A stretch of 64,000 nucleotides of DNA from Methylobacterium frigidaeris (GCF_022179185.1 NZ_BPQJ01000012.1:1-64000), one strand, 5' to 3'; positions 17,295-26,191 are shown, numbered from the stretch's first letter. The notes: generated by a model from the letters alone, not told the origin. Numbers and translations: made by a program.

Positions 17295-18095
17295 TCACGG
17301 GCGCACGGCAGGGCTCTCCACGGGCAAAGGCGCGGCGCGCTGCATCAGGTAGAGGGTCAGTGCCACCGCCTCCGCCGAGCCGGGCGTGAACGGCTCGGCC
17401 CGCATGCCGGTCAGGCAGTTGCGCAGGCGCCGTTCCAGCGAGCCGAGATCCTGCCATTCGAGCCGGTAGAGCGGATAGCCGTTCGGGTGTCCCTGCGGGA
17501 TCGTCGCGGCGCCGAGGCGCCGGCCCCAATGGTCGTCGTGGCAGCCGGCACAGGAGAAGCCGAGCTGGCCCATCGGCGTCTCGAAGAGCTTTCGCCCCTC
17601 GGCCCGGGCCGGTGCGAGACGCGGATCGTCCGGGGGCGCCACCGGCAGCCCGCGGGAGAGGTGGCCCAGATAGGCGGTGAGCGCCAGGAGGTCGTGTCCC
17701 TCCCGCGGCAGCGGCGTCGCGGCCTGGTGGCGGGTCCGGCAGAGAGTGATCCGGCCCTCGATGTCGACGGGCCGCGCCGTCGCCTCGTCCCAGGCCGGGT
17801 AGCGGGCAGCGACGCCGCGCAGAGCCGATTTGGTGTGGCAGCCGGCGCACGGCCGAGCATCGGGGGCGGGAGGCCGGGTAAACAGCTCCGCCCCGTCCTG
17901 AACCCAGAGCATGCCCGGATTGGCGGTGTCGTCGGCCTGCATCGCCCGGGTCTCGGGCGCCATCTGGTCGAAGCCGGAGCGGCGCTCGGCGGGCGGGATG
18001 CCTTGCGCCGAGGCCCCGCCGAGGAGCAGCGTGACGAGGGCGAGGCCGGCGACGGTTCGTCCGATGGTTGCGCGTGTCCTGGCTGCGTCCCTCAT
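17295..18095 (-). CDS. soxA: SoxA-type dihaem cytochrome c (orphan)
   Basis: A 266-residue exported cytochrome. A signal peptide covers about residues 1-30 (ends ASAQ). Two haem motifs, CAGCH at 83-87 and CAGCH at 182-186, are followed by RNCLTGMRAEPF, where Cys227 is the active-site haem-ligand cysteine of SoxA. GYPLYRLEWQDLGSLERRLRNC and the C-terminal VESPAVRP are strong SoxA marks. SoxA with SoxX attaches thiosulfate to the SoxY carrier. No soxX, soxYZ, soxB or soxCD is in the window. It is the first gene of an apparent operon with nitrile hydratase, 53 bases upstream of nthA. I use the ATG at 18095, directly before the signal peptide. Confidence 0.88.
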   Translation of the reverse strand: MRDAARTRATIGRTVAGLALVTLLLGGASAQGIPPAERRSGFDQMAPETRAMQADDTANPGMLWVQDGAELFTRPPAPDARPCAGCHTKSALRGVAARYPAWDEATARPVDIEGRITLCRTRHQAATPLPREGHDLLALTAYLGHLSRGLPVAPPDDPRLAPARAEGRKLFETPMGQLGFSCAGCHDDHWGRRLGAATIPQGHPNGYPLYRLEWQDLGSLERRLRNCLTGMRAEPFTPGSAEAVALTLYLMQRAAPLPVESPAVRP

Positions 18096-18224
18096 GGCGC
18101 GACAATCTACATGGGAACGGGCGCGCATGGGAACGGGCGCGCCCGCACGCGGGACTCGTCCGTCATCGCTCCGCGATGGATCGACGGCGATCAATCCTCT
18201 TGCGCCCGCGCGACGGTGCAAGAT

Positions 18225-18353
18225 GTCTCATACCCTTGCGCCTTCGCATCGACGGGTCGATGCGAAGGCGACCGGCGCATCAGCGCCGGGGCCCATTCGG
18301 GCTTGCCTTGCACCTTCGAACGCGTCCGTTCGAAGGTGCGGCGGAATCAGATC
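18225..18353 (+). repeat. Dispersed hairpin repeat, copy B (type copy)
   Basis: Complete copy of about 129 bases. Hairpin 1 has 15-base arms at 18239-18253 and 18256-18270 (CGCCTTCGCATCGAC / GTCGATGCGAAGGCG). A constant centre GGCGCATCAGCGCCGG follows. Hairpin 3 has 13-base arms (GCACCTTCGAACG / CGTTCGAAGGTGC) at 18310-18339 around CGTC. The stop codon of the minus-strand gene 18347-18595 lies inside the right end (TCAGATC). Confidence 0.85.
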
Positions 18354-18595
18354 GGCCGAACCTCCCCCGGCTTCAGCTTCAGCCGGGCGGCGAGGCGGTC
18401 CGAGAGGGTGCCGCTCAGCTCCACTGCCGCTTCCGGCATCACCGCCTGCACGGCGGTCACGGCGGCGAGGGGGCCGGTCGCCATGGCAACGTAGACCCGC
18501 AGGCCCGGGGCGCTGGTACCGTCGTCGGCGGCCGAGACGGCGACGGTGAAGGCGGTGTGTTTCGGCTTCTTCGCGGGCGGCTTCTTGGCGGGCAT
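18347..18595 (-). CDS. Small hypothetical protein, Lys/Pro-rich N-terminus
   Basis: An 82-residue protein that I do not recognise. It opens with a basic tail (MPAKKPPAKKPKH). Then comes a compact beta-rich segment (TAFTVAVSAADDG..LRVYVAMATGPLAAVTAV) and a helical end (LSDRLAARLKLKPGEVRPI). It has no signal peptide. The last codon and stop are contributed by repeat copy B, so the 3' end may have been reset when the repeat arrived. It is divergent from msrP. Confidence 0.55.
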   Translation of the reverse strand: MPAKKPPAKKPKHTAFTVAVSAADDGTSAPGLRVYVAMATGPLAAVTAVQAVMPEAAVELSGTLSDRLAARLKLKPGEVRPI

Positions 18596-18774
18596 CAGGC
18601 TCTATCGCACGCTGCCGCGCCGCTGTCGCCGTTCCCGCTGCGGTGGCAGCCCGGTTTCCCACCCTGGCGCAGCCTCGCCGACACGAGGCGCCAGCCTCGC
18701 TGAACCGTGACTTGCGTAGCGGACCGTTCGCCCCGATGTCCGCTGCAACACTCGGACCTTCAGGGAACGACGTC

Positions 18775-19749
18775 ATGCACATCAAGGTCAAGCGCGGCTG
18801 GGAGATGCCCGAGCGCCTCGCCACGCCTGAATCGATCTTCCTCAACCGCCGGGCGCTGTTGGGCGGCAGCCTCGGGATGGCCGCGGCGTCGCTCGCCGGC
18901 GGGCCGGCTCTCGCCGCAATGCCGGGGGAGGGGACGGGCGCGGTGAAGACCGCCGATCTCTATCCGGCCAAGCAGAACCCGGCCTACATCCTCGACCGCC
19001 CGGTGACGCCGGAGCGCTACAGCGCCGATTACAACAACTTCTATGAGTACGGCACCAACAAGACCGTCACGCCGGGCTCCAACGCGCTGAAGGTCCAGCC
19101 CTGGACGATCAAGATCGACGGCCTCGTCGAGAGGCCGTTCGAAATCGGCTTCGAGGACCTGGTGCGCAAGATGGCGCTGGAGGAGCGGCTCTATCGCCAC
19201 CGCTGCGTCGAGGCGTGGTCGATGGCGGTGCCATGGACCGGCTTCCCGCTCGCCGCCCTGGTGGCGCTCGCCAAGCCGACCGGCGATGCCAGGTACATCC
19301 AGATGCAGACATTCCTGGACAAGGCGATGGCGCCGGGCCAGCGGGCCTTCTTCTATCCCTGGCCCTACACCGAAGGCCTGACGCTGGCCGAGGCCAACAA
19401 CGAACTCGCCTTCATGGTGACCGGCGTCTACGGCAAGCCGCTGCTCAACCAGTTCGGCGCGCCCCTGCGCCTCGCCGTGCCGTGGAAGTACGGCTTCAAG
19501 TCGGTGAAGTCGATCAATCGCATCACCTTCACGGCGGAGCGGCCCAAGACCTTCTGGGAGGGCCTTCAGGCCTCGGAATACGGCTTCTGGGCCAACGTGA
19601 ACCCGGCGGTGCCGCATCCACGCTGGAGCCAGGCGAGCGAGCGGGTGCTGGGCACCGACGAGCGGGTGCCGACGCTGATCTACAACGGCTACGGCGCCCA
19701 GGTCGCCGACCTGTACAAGGGGCTCGAGAAGGAGCGCCTGTTCGCCTGA
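18775..19749 (+). CDS. msrP: Protein-methionine-sulfoxide reductase catalytic subunit MsrP
   Basis: Periplasmic molybdoenzyme of 324 residues that repairs oxidised methionine in envelope proteins. It has a Tat signal with the twin arginines in FLNRRALLGGS near residue 25 and a cleavage site near ALAAM. The molybdopterin-ligating Cys lies in YRHRCVEAWSM near residue 144. YGFWANVNP..HPRWSQASERVLG near the end is the usual MsrP closure. The start has AGGGAACG upstream. Its haem partner MsrQ is normally next door, but the gene downstream here is a convergent MFS transporter, so the electron donor must be encoded elsewhere. Confidence 0.95.
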   Translation: MHIKVKRGWEMPERLATPESIFLNRRALLGGSLGMAAASLAGGPALAAMPGEGTGAVKTADLYPAKQNPAYILDRPVTPERYSADYNNFYEYGTNKTVTPGSNALKVQPWTIKIDGLVERPFEIGFEDLVRKMALEERLYRHRCVEAWSMAVPWTGFPLAALVALAKPTGDARYIQMQTFLDKAMAPGQRAFFYPWPYTEGLTLAEANNELAFMVTGVYGKPLLNQFGAPLRLAVPWKYGFKSVKSINRITFTAERPKTFWEGLQASEYGFWANVNPAVPHPRWSQASERVLGTDERVPTLIYNGYGAQVADLYKGLEKERLFA

Positions 19750-19756
19750 CGAAGAA

Positions 19757-19784
19757 GGCCGGCGCACCCCACGACGCGCCGGCC
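19757..19784 (+). terminator. Hairpin after msrP
   Basis: GGCCGGCGC and GCGCCGGCC form a perfect nine-base stem about eight bases after the msrP stop. A weak CTTCC follows. Termination is likely but not of the strong T-run type. Confidence 0.6.
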
Positions 19785-19825
19785 CTTCCAGAGTTCTCAC
19801 GACCGCCTTTCTCCCCCTTCGTCGT

Positions 19826-19856
19826 CATCCCGGGGCCGCGCAGCGGAGCCCGGAAT
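19826..19856. repeat. GGGGCCGCGCAGCGGAGCCC intergenic motif
   Basis: A GC-rich imperfect palindrome (CCGGGGCCGCGCAGCGGAGCCCGG). A reverse relative occurs at 43612-43637 and a weaker one at 13524-13543. It lies between the convergent msrP and MFS genes. This looks like a short dispersed hairpin motif. Confidence 0.55.
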
Positions 19857-19916
19857 GCCCCTGAGGGAGGCGGGGCGCCGGCGATCGCTCGACCAGAGCA
19901 CGCCGTCAGCTTGGTC

Positions 19917-21281
19917 TCACGCGGTCCCGTCGCCCTGAAGGTAGCCGGAGCGGCGGCTGTCGGGCATCTGGAGCGAGACCAGGAACGCCACGGCGCACAT
20001 CGCCGTCACGTACCAGTAGAAGGTGGTCTCGTAGCCGGCCTCCTTGAAGGTCAGGGCCACGAACTCCGCCGAGCCGCCGAAGATCGCGTTGGCGATGGCG
20101 TAGGACAGCCCGACGCCGAGCGCGCGCACCTCAGCCGGGAACATCTCGGCTTTGACGAGGCCACTGATCGAGGTGTAGAACGAGACGCACATCAGCGCCG
20201 CGGTGATCAGCAGGTAGGCCACGATCGGGTTCTGGGCGTCGGCGATCGCGTGCAGCAGCGGCACCGTCAGCAGCGTGGTGAGGCCGCCGAACAGCAGCAT
20301 CGCAGTCTTGCGGCCGAACTTGTCGGCGAACATGCCGAAGAAGGGTTGCGCCACCATGTAGGTGAACAGCACCGCCGTCATCACCAGGTTGGCGGTCTTC
20401 TTGTCCATGTGCGTCGTGTTCACCAGGTACTTCTGCATGTACGTGGTGAAGGTATAGAAGATCAGCGAGCCGCCGGCGGTGTAGCCGAGCACGGTGAGGA
20501 AGGCGCGGCGATGGTTGCGCCAGATGGACGCCATGCTGCCGGCCTCGCGCGAGGTGCGGGTCTCGGCGGTCGAGGTCTCGTGCAGCGAGCGCCGCAGGTA
20601 GAGGGCCACCACGGCGGCCGCGGCACCGATGAAGAACGGGATGCGCCAGCCCCAGGCAGTCATCGCCTTGTCGTCGAGGGAGAGCGTCACCAGCACCACG
20701 ACGAGCGAGGCGAGGAGCTGGCCGCCGATCAGCGTGACGTACTGGAATGAGCCGTAGAAGCCGCGCTTCCCCTTGAGCGCCACCTCGCTCATGTAGGTCG
20801 CCGAGGTGCCGTACTCGCCGCCGACCGAGAGGCCTTGCGCCATGCGGGCGAGCAGCAGAAGGACCGGCGCGAAGATCCCGATCTGCGCGTAGGTCGGCAG
20901 GATCGCGATGACGAGCGAGCCGGCGCACATCATCATCACGGAGATCAGCATCGAGGTCTTGCGGCCGTAACGGTCGGCGACGCGGCCGAACACCCAGCCG
21001 CCGATCGGCCGCATCAGGAAGCCGATGGCGAACACCGCCGCGGTGTTGATGAGCTGCACCGTCGGGTCGGCGCCCGGGAAGAACACGTCCTTGAAGTAGA
21101 TCGCCGTGAAGGCATAGGCGTAGAAATCGTACCACTCGACGAGGTTGCCCGACGAGGAGCCGATGATGGCCTTGATGCGGGCCTTGTTGTCGTAGGCCGC
21201 GATGGTCGGGTTCGATGAAGCGAGGCTGTCGGCGGCGGGCGGCCGCGCGGCCCCGGGCCGGCTCTGGGCGGTGGTGGTCAT
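19917..21281 (-). CDS. MFS metabolite:proton symporter (KgtP/ProP-like)
   Basis: Inner-membrane transporter of 454 residues with twelve predicted helices, of the metabolite-H+ symporter branch of MFS. The opening [22 protein letters not shown] is diagnostic for this branch. [13 protein letters not shown] is the loop 2-3 motif, and [22 protein letters not shown] lies in helix four. Family members take up alpha-ketoglutarate, citrate, shikimate, proline or betaine. It most resembles dicarboxylate/ketoglutarate permeases, but the substrate is not certain. The ATG at 21281 has GGGAGGAGA ten bases upstream, which rules out the longer reading. Confidence 0.9.
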   Translation of the reverse strand: MTTTAQSRPGAARPPAADSLASSNPTIAAYDNKARIKAIIGSSSGNLVEWYDFYAYAFTAIYFKDVFFPGADPTVQLINTAAVFAIGFLMRPIGGWVFGRVADRYGRKTSMLISVMMMCAGSLVIAILPTYAQIGIFAPVLLLLARMAQGLSVGGEYGTSATYMSEVALKGKRGFYGSFQYVTLIGGQLLASLVVVLVTLSLDDKAMTAWGWRIPFFIGAAAAVVALYLRRSLHETSTAETRTSREAGSMASIWRNHRRAFLTVLGYTAGGSLIFYTFTTYMQKYLVNTTHMDKKTANLVMTAVLFTYMVAQPFFGMFADKFGRKTAMLLFGGLTTLLTVPLLHAIADAQNPIVAYLLITAALMCVSFYTSISGLVKAEMFPAEVRALGVGLSYAIANAIFGGSAEFVALTFKEAGYETTFYWYVTAMCAVAFLVSLQMPDSRRSGYLQGDGTA

Positions 21282-21533
21282 CGCGGGGTCTATCTCCTCC
21301 CGGGGGTGAGCGATGGCGGCGTGCGCGGGCCGTTGGGGCATCGCGCCGTGCACCGACTAGGAGAATGCCGGGCCGGGGTACAGCCCCGCACCGCACCATT
21401 CCCGCATTTTCGCGTTGTCGCCACCATCTGTCCCAAGGATAGGGTCCTGACGCAAGGTCGCTCCGACAGAATCCTGTGCCTTGAGAGACGTCCGGACGGT
21501 GGATGGAAACCAACCGGAACAGGGCAGACGTCC

Positions 21534-21548
21534 TGCTGCAATGCAGCA
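21534..21548. promoter_or_regulatory. Perfect palindrome TGCTGCA-A-TGCAGCA (PhaR-like)
   Basis: A perfect 15-base palindrome with CTGC-AAT-GCAG at its core, the pattern of PhaR sites. It lies about 255 bases before the MFS transporter gene and just after the stop of the ligand-binding protein gene. If functional, it would place the transporter under a regulator of storage-carbon metabolism. Confidence 0.4.
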
Positions 21549-21561
21549 ATCTCGCGAAGAC

Positions 21562-22905
21562 TTATTGCTGGCCGGCCGGGCACGTCTCTCGGGGCTTCGC
21601 ACCGGCGGTCCCGGTCTCGGCGGCGACGCGCTCGGCCAGGGCCGCCACGGCGGCGTCGAGGTGAGGGCTCAGGCGCTCGCGCGGCGGCGGGATCTCGTCG
21701 CCGACCTGCACCCAGCGGGCACCGGTCCATTCCTGCACGGTGAGCGGACGGCGGCCGCTATGGTCGCTGCAGGACAGGCGGATGCGGCGGGCGAAGCCGA
21801 CGAGGCCGAGCTCCTTCCAGCGCACCGGATCGAGGTTGATCGCCTCGAGCCCGCGGCGCATCTCGGATCCGTCGATCCGCCGCTTGCCGGCGAGGGCTTG
21901 CGCGTTGCGGATGCCCTCGGCCAGGATCACCCCGGCATAGACGCCGCGGTTGTAGAGCGGGCCGGCGCTCTCCTCCTTGGGCGTGCGCGACAGCCCGGCA
22001 TCGATCACCAGGAGGTCGATCTGGTCGAAGGCCGGGAAGCTGTCGCCCGGCGCGTGCCAGGTCACGGTGCGCAGGCCCTTGGCGGTGAGGTCCCGGGTGC
22101 CGGCCCCCGGCCGCAGCAGGTCGTCCTCGCCAGTCCAGCCCACCGTGACGACGCGGTTGAGGGGCAGCCCCGCCGCGGCCGCGTCCCGCAGGGGGGTGCC
22201 GGAGAGGCCGGCGGTGGCGTCGAGGATCACGGTGTCGGGATCCGCCGCCCGGATGGCGCGCCAGGGAGCCGTGTTCTCGTCCGATGAGGCTCCGTCCGGC
22301 AACGCGTAGGCCCGGAAGGCGAGGCCGGCCTCGGCGGCGAGCGCCCGCAGCACCGGCTCCGGCTCGCGCCCGGCCGGGCTGTCGCGGTGGACATAGGCGA
22401 GGCTGCGGCCCTGCGGACTGTCCTCGCTGCCACCTTGCGCGAGATGCACGAGCGCCGCGCTCAGGGAATCCCAGACCGTGGCCGGCGGCGCGAAGGCCCA
22501 GGGCAGCACGTCGCCCCGCGCCATCGCGGCCGGGCCGTAGCCGGCGGCGACGAGGGGCATCCGGTCGGAGGCGAGGCGCGGCAGCAGCGCCAGGGCCGCG
22601 TCGGCGCTGCCGGGCACGAGCGCGACGCTGCCGCGGGCGACCGCCGCCTCGTAGCAGGCCAGCGCCCGTGCCGGCTCGCCCCCGGTCTCGCATTCCTCCA
22701 CGGCCAGGCGGGTGCCGCCGACGCCGCCGTCGCGCCGGTCGAGCATGGTGAGATAGTCGGTCAGCCCGTTCGCCAGGGGCGTGCCCGAGGCGGCCATGGG
22801 GCCGGTGCGTTCGGTCAGCACGGTCAGCGGCAGGCCCTCCGCCGCGGCGGCGGGGCCGGCGAGAAGGCCGAGGAGGGCGGCGATGACGGCGGGGCGGGGC
22901 GGCAT
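21562..22905 (-). CDS. Periplasmic ABC-type ligand-binding protein (Leu/Ile/Val-BP fold)
   Basis: A 447-residue exported protein with a signal peptide ending in PAAAAEG. The fold is the two-lobed periplasmic binding protein type I used for branched-chain amino acids: LTVLTERTGPMAASGTPLANGLTDYLTML, then VGGTRLAVEECETGGEPARALACYEAAVA. Related proteins sit beside PQQ-alcohol-dehydrogenase gene clusters and may bind alcohol-derived ligands, but no such cluster is in the window. It lies downstream of the histidine kinase on the same strand (62 bases), so the two may be cotranscribed and the protein might feed the kinase or a distant ABC permease. Confidence 0.8.
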   Translation of the reverse strand: MPPRPAVIAALLGLLAGPAAAAEGLPLTVLTERTGPMAASGTPLANGLTDYLTMLDRRDGGVGGTRLAVEECETGGEPARALACYEAAVARGSVALVPGSADAALALLPRLASDRMPLVAAGYGPAAMARGDVLPWAFAPPATVWDSLSAALVHLAQGGSEDSPQGRSLAYVHRDSPAGREPEPVLRALAAEAGLAFRAYALPDGASSDENTAPWRAIRAADPDTVILDATAGLSGTPLRDAAAAGLPLNRVVTVGWTGEDDLLRPGAGTRDLTAKGLRTVTWHAPGDSFPAFDQIDLLVIDAGLSRTPKEESAGPLYNRGVYAGVILAEGIRNAQALAGKRRIDGSEMRRGLEAINLDPVRWKELGLVGFARRIRLSCSDHSGRRPLTVQEWTGARWVQVGDEIPPPRERLSPHLDAAVAALAERVAAETGTAGAKPRETCPAGQQ

Positions 22906-22967
22906 GGCCGGGTCCTGACGGGGCTTGAGCCGGCGGAGCCTACGCCCGGGACCGCCCGGGCGATAGC

Positions 22968-25907
22968 TCAGGATTCGAGCACCCGGGCGGCCGGGAACAG
23001 CACCTCGACCAGCGTGCCCTCGCCCTTGCGACTGGTGATCGTCAGTGCGGCGCGGTTGGCCTCGACGAGGGCCTTGGTCAGCGGCAGGCCGAGGCCCGTG
23101 CCGCCGCCGCGGCGCTGGGCGGTGGCGATCTGGCGGAACGGCTGGAGCGCGGTCTCGATCTCCTCCGGGCTCATGCCGATGCCGGTGTCGCGCACCCGCA
23201 GGGCCACGCCGCCCCGGTCGGTCACCGCCGTCGAGACGATCACCTGCCCGCCCGCATCGGTGAACTTGATCGCGTTCGAGATCACGTTGAGGGCGGCCTG
23301 GCGCAACGAGCGCTGATCGGCCAGCACCGCCGGCAGGCCGGGGGCGAAGCTCGTGCGCATCACCACCCGCTGACGGGCGGCCTGGGGCTGCATCAGGGCA
23401 ACCGACGCCGCCACGAGATCGTTGAGAGCGACGCCCGCGAAGGCGAGGTCGAGGTGGCCGGCCTCGATCTTGGCGAGATCGAGGAGGTCGTTGACCAGGC
23501 TGACCACGTGCTCGCCGGAGGCGCGGATGTCGCGCAGGTAATCGCGGTAGCGGTCGCTGCCGACGGGGCCGAACTGCTCCTCCAGCATCACCTCGGCGAA
23601 GCCGATGATGGCGTTGAGCGGGGTGCGGACCTCGTGGCTGATCGTGGCCAGGAAGTCGGATTTCTGGGCGCTGGCCCGCTCGGCCTCGCGGCGGGCGCGC
23701 ACCAGCTCGGCCTCGGTGCGCCGGGAGGCCGAGACGTCGCGCAGGACCGCGGCGACGCGGCGCGGCGGCCCGCTCGCCACGGGCGCGAGGGTGAGAAGGA
23801 GCGGCAGCGGGCCGTCCGGTCCCCGCGCCATCACCTCGTCGCCGGTCGTCGCGGTGGCGCCCGCGCTGGCCCGCAGCAGGGCGGCCTGGGCCGCCGGCCG
23901 GCTCTCGGGAGAGAACAGGCCGATCAGGGGTTCGCCCGCGACCTCGCGCGGATCGGCGCCGAGCAGGGCCTGCGCGCCCCGGTTCATCCCGACGATGCGG
24001 CCCTCCTCGTCGAGCACCACCACGCCGTCTGTGACCGCGTCGAGGATCGCCGTGGTCTCGCGCAGATGCGCGTCGCGGTGGGCGAGGTGGGCCTCGGCCG
24101 CCGCCAGGGACTGGGCTGGATCGGCGTCCGGCAGGCGCCGGATCGTCAGCAGGCTCGCGGGCGCGCCGTCCCACTCGATCGCGCCGACGCTGACGCCGAC
24201 CGGCACGCTGCCGCCGGCCCGGGTCGCCAGCGCGACCGGCACCCCCTCGCCGGGGCCGGGCGAGGCGGACGGATCGCGGCCGCGAAAGATCACCCCCGGA
24301 CCGCCGGCCGCCGCCAGAGCCTCGGGGCTGTCGTAGCCCGACAGGGCCAGAAGGTGGCGGTTGGCGAGCAGCACCTCGTCGCCACGATGGACCAGGAGGC
24401 CGACCGGCAGCCGCTCGACGAGGCGGGCCAGCGCCGCCTCGGCGCCGCGCTCGGGCAGCCGGGCGAGCGCCTGCGCCCCGCGGAACGGGGTCACGGCGCC
24501 CCGGGCCGGCGCGATGGGCTGGGCCGGGGGCGAGGACGGCACCGGTTCGACCCCCTCCGGATCGCCGGCGAAGCGCGCGCCGAGCGCCCGGGCGATCTCC
24601 CGGAACGCCGCGTGCTCGTTGAGGGAGAGGGAGGCGGTGCGCGGCCGCTCCTCCGCCGCGGGCTCGGCCGGCGGGGAGGGATCCTCCGGCGGAGACGCGA
24701 GGGGGGCCGCCGGGAGGGGCGGCGCATCCTCCTGCGACGAGTCCCGGAGCGGCGACGGCTCGGACCGCGCAGCCTGCGCCGTCGCGTCGGGCACCCCCGC
24801 CGACGGAGGGAACGGGCGCGTGCCGAAGCCCCAGCTCATCCCGAGATGCGCGAAGGGCGCCGCCATCAGGCCGGCGAATTCCGCCATGGTCGCCCCGGCG
24901 AGGGAGGCGAGGTCGGGCGTGTCCGGATCCGGCGCCGGTGCGGGAGCCGGGTCGGGTCGCGTTGCGGCCTCGGGGGCAGCCTGCGGCGGCGCGATCGGCT
25001 CCCCGGTGGGCAGGCGTCCGACGGCGATCACCGCCGCGGCGCGCTCGCGCAGGGTCGGGCGGAGCGGCTTCGGCTCGGCGGCGTCCGGCCGGTCGGCCGC
25101 CGGGACGACCCGCTCCGGATGGACCACCCCGAAGCCGCTGAAGCCCGCGAAGGCACGGCCGGCGCCGAGGCGGGGCGCCCCCGAGAGATCGACCATGACG
25201 GCGTCCCGGGTCCCGGCGATGCGCCAGCGCACCGGCACGGCCCGGAAGGTGTTGCGCTGCGCCAGGGCTTCGCCGAGGGCCGGCTCGGCCTCGACCGGGC
25301 CGGCGAGCAGGTCGTCCCAGCTCCGGCCGACTGGGGAGGCGCCGATGGTCTCGGGCAGCCGCCCCGTCACCTCGACGAGGCAGCCGCGGGCGTCGCTGCG
25401 CCACAGGAAGCGAAGGGCGGGGCCAGGCGCGGGATGGGGTTTGGGCTCCACCAGCTCGGGGGCGGGCTCGGGATCCGGGCTCGGCACGGCGGCGGGAACC
25501 GTCGACGCCGGTGCACGGCGGGGGCGGCGCGCGGGCAGCGGGTCGAGGATCGCGACGGCGAAGACGGGCTCGCCATCCGGCAGGGCGGCGGGCAGGCAGG
25601 CGCAGAGCAGGGGCGGGGCGAGGCGTCCGGCGAGGCGCAGGCGCTCGAGCCGCGGCTGCGGGGTCCCGACGGGCAGGCTCAACGATCCGCGCAGTTGCGC
25701 TGGGAGGCCCAGGGACGGGTCGATCCTCCCGTCCCGATCCGCGATCGCGTCGCGGAACGCGGCGGCGGCCGGCGAGGCATGGAGCAGCTGCGTGGCGGTG
25801 CGGTCGAGGAGCAGGAACGCGCGATCGTCGCCGGCGATCCGCTGCCCGAAGGCCGGAACGGCCCGCAGGGCCTCGATCGTCGTCTCGAAGAGCACGTTCC
25901 GACCCAC
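22968..25907 (-). CDS. Large PAS-domain histidine kinase, PdhS/PleC-like
   Basis: A 979-residue cytoplasmic sensor kinase with no clear membrane segment. A long Pro/Ala-rich N-terminal half (to about residue 500) carries a PAS-like segment near residue 160. Two PAS domains follow near 510-595 and 625-740. The phosphoacceptor helix SDFLATISHEVRTPLNAIIGFAEVMLEEQFGPVG has its His near residue 755. This wording, followed by YRDYLRDIRASGEHVVSLVNDLLDLAKIEAG, is that of the PleC/DivJ/PdhS group, which acts on the cell-cycle regulator DivK. The ATPase domain ends with DTGIGM and GGGTGLGLPL. Membership in that group is an inference from the HisKA wording. Confidence 0.82.
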   Translation of the reverse strand: MGRNVLFETTIEALRAVPAFGQRIAGDDRAFLLLDRTATQLLHASPAAAAFRDAIADRDGRIDPSLGLPAQLRGSLSLPVGTPQPRLERLRLAGRLAPPLLCACLPAALPDGEPVFAVAILDPLPARRPRRAPASTVPAAVPSPDPEPAPELVEPKPHPAPGPALRFLWRSDARGCLVEVTGRLPETIGASPVGRSWDDLLAGPVEAEPALGEALAQRNTFRAVPVRWRIAGTRDAVMVDLSGAPRLGAGRAFAGFSGFGVVHPERVVPAADRPDAAEPKPLRPTLRERAAAVIAVGRLPTGEPIAPPQAAPEAATRPDPAPAPAPDPDTPDLASLAGATMAEFAGLMAAPFAHLGMSWGFGTRPFPPSAGVPDATAQAARSEPSPLRDSSQEDAPPLPAAPLASPPEDPSPPAEPAAEERPRTASLSLNEHAAFREIARALGARFAGDPEGVEPVPSSPPAQPIAPARGAVTPFRGAQALARLPERGAEAALARLVERLPVGLLVHRGDEVLLANRHLLALSGYDSPEALAAAGGPGVIFRGRDPSASPGPGEGVPVALATRAGGSVPVGVSVGAIEWDGAPASLLTIRRLPDADPAQSLAAAEAHLAHRDAHLRETTAILDAVTDGVVVLDEEGRIVGMNRGAQALLGADPREVAGEPLIGLFSPESRPAAQAALLRASAGATATTGDEVMARGPDGPLPLLLTLAPVASGPPRRVAAVLRDVSASRRTEAELVRARREAERASAQKSDFLATISHEVRTPLNAIIGFAEVMLEEQFGPVGSDRYRDYLRDIRASGEHVVSLVNDLLDLAKIEAGHLDLAFAGVALNDLVAASVALMQPQAARQRVVMRTSFAPGLPAVLADQRSLRQAALNVISNAIKFTDAGGQVIVSTAVTDRGGVALRVRDTGIGMSPEEIETALQPFRQIATAQRRGGGTGLGLPLTKALVEANRAALTITSRKGEGTLVEVLFPAARVLES

Positions 25908-25942
25908 TGCCTCTCCCCACGCAACGCGCCGCGCCTGACCCA

Positions 25943-25978
25943 GCGACCGGCCCCGCGACCGGCCCCGCGACCGGCCCC
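25943..25978. repeat. Three tandem copies of a 12-base repeat
   Basis: GCGACCGGCCCC is repeated three times without change, 36 to 71 bases before the histidine kinase start and in the shared promoter region with the phasin gene. Copy number may vary by slippage. Confidence 0.75.
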
Positions 25979-26117
25979 ATGCGAGAACCGGACCCGCCCC
26001 ACTGCTTTAAACCAACTGACCCTTTCCCGCACCGGCACGAAATGCGCAGTCGCAGCGTTATCTCACCGTCAACCTTAACGACGCTCGAAAAGGTGGCAAT
26101 TCGCCCGAAGCATGCTA

Positions 26118-26132
26118 TTGTGCAGTGCACAA
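26118..26132. promoter_or_regulatory. Palindrome TTGTGCA-G-TGCACAA before the phasin gene
   Basis: A perfect seven-base inverted repeat around one base, about 60 bases before the phasin start. It has the TGC-N-GCA character of PhaR sites. PhaR represses phasin genes in several alphaproteobacteria, so this is a plausible operator. Confidence 0.5.
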
Positions 26133-26191
26133 ACGTGCCGGGCCCACAGCGTGCCGCGCCAGGGGCCGCGCCAAACATTGAGGAGACGAAC

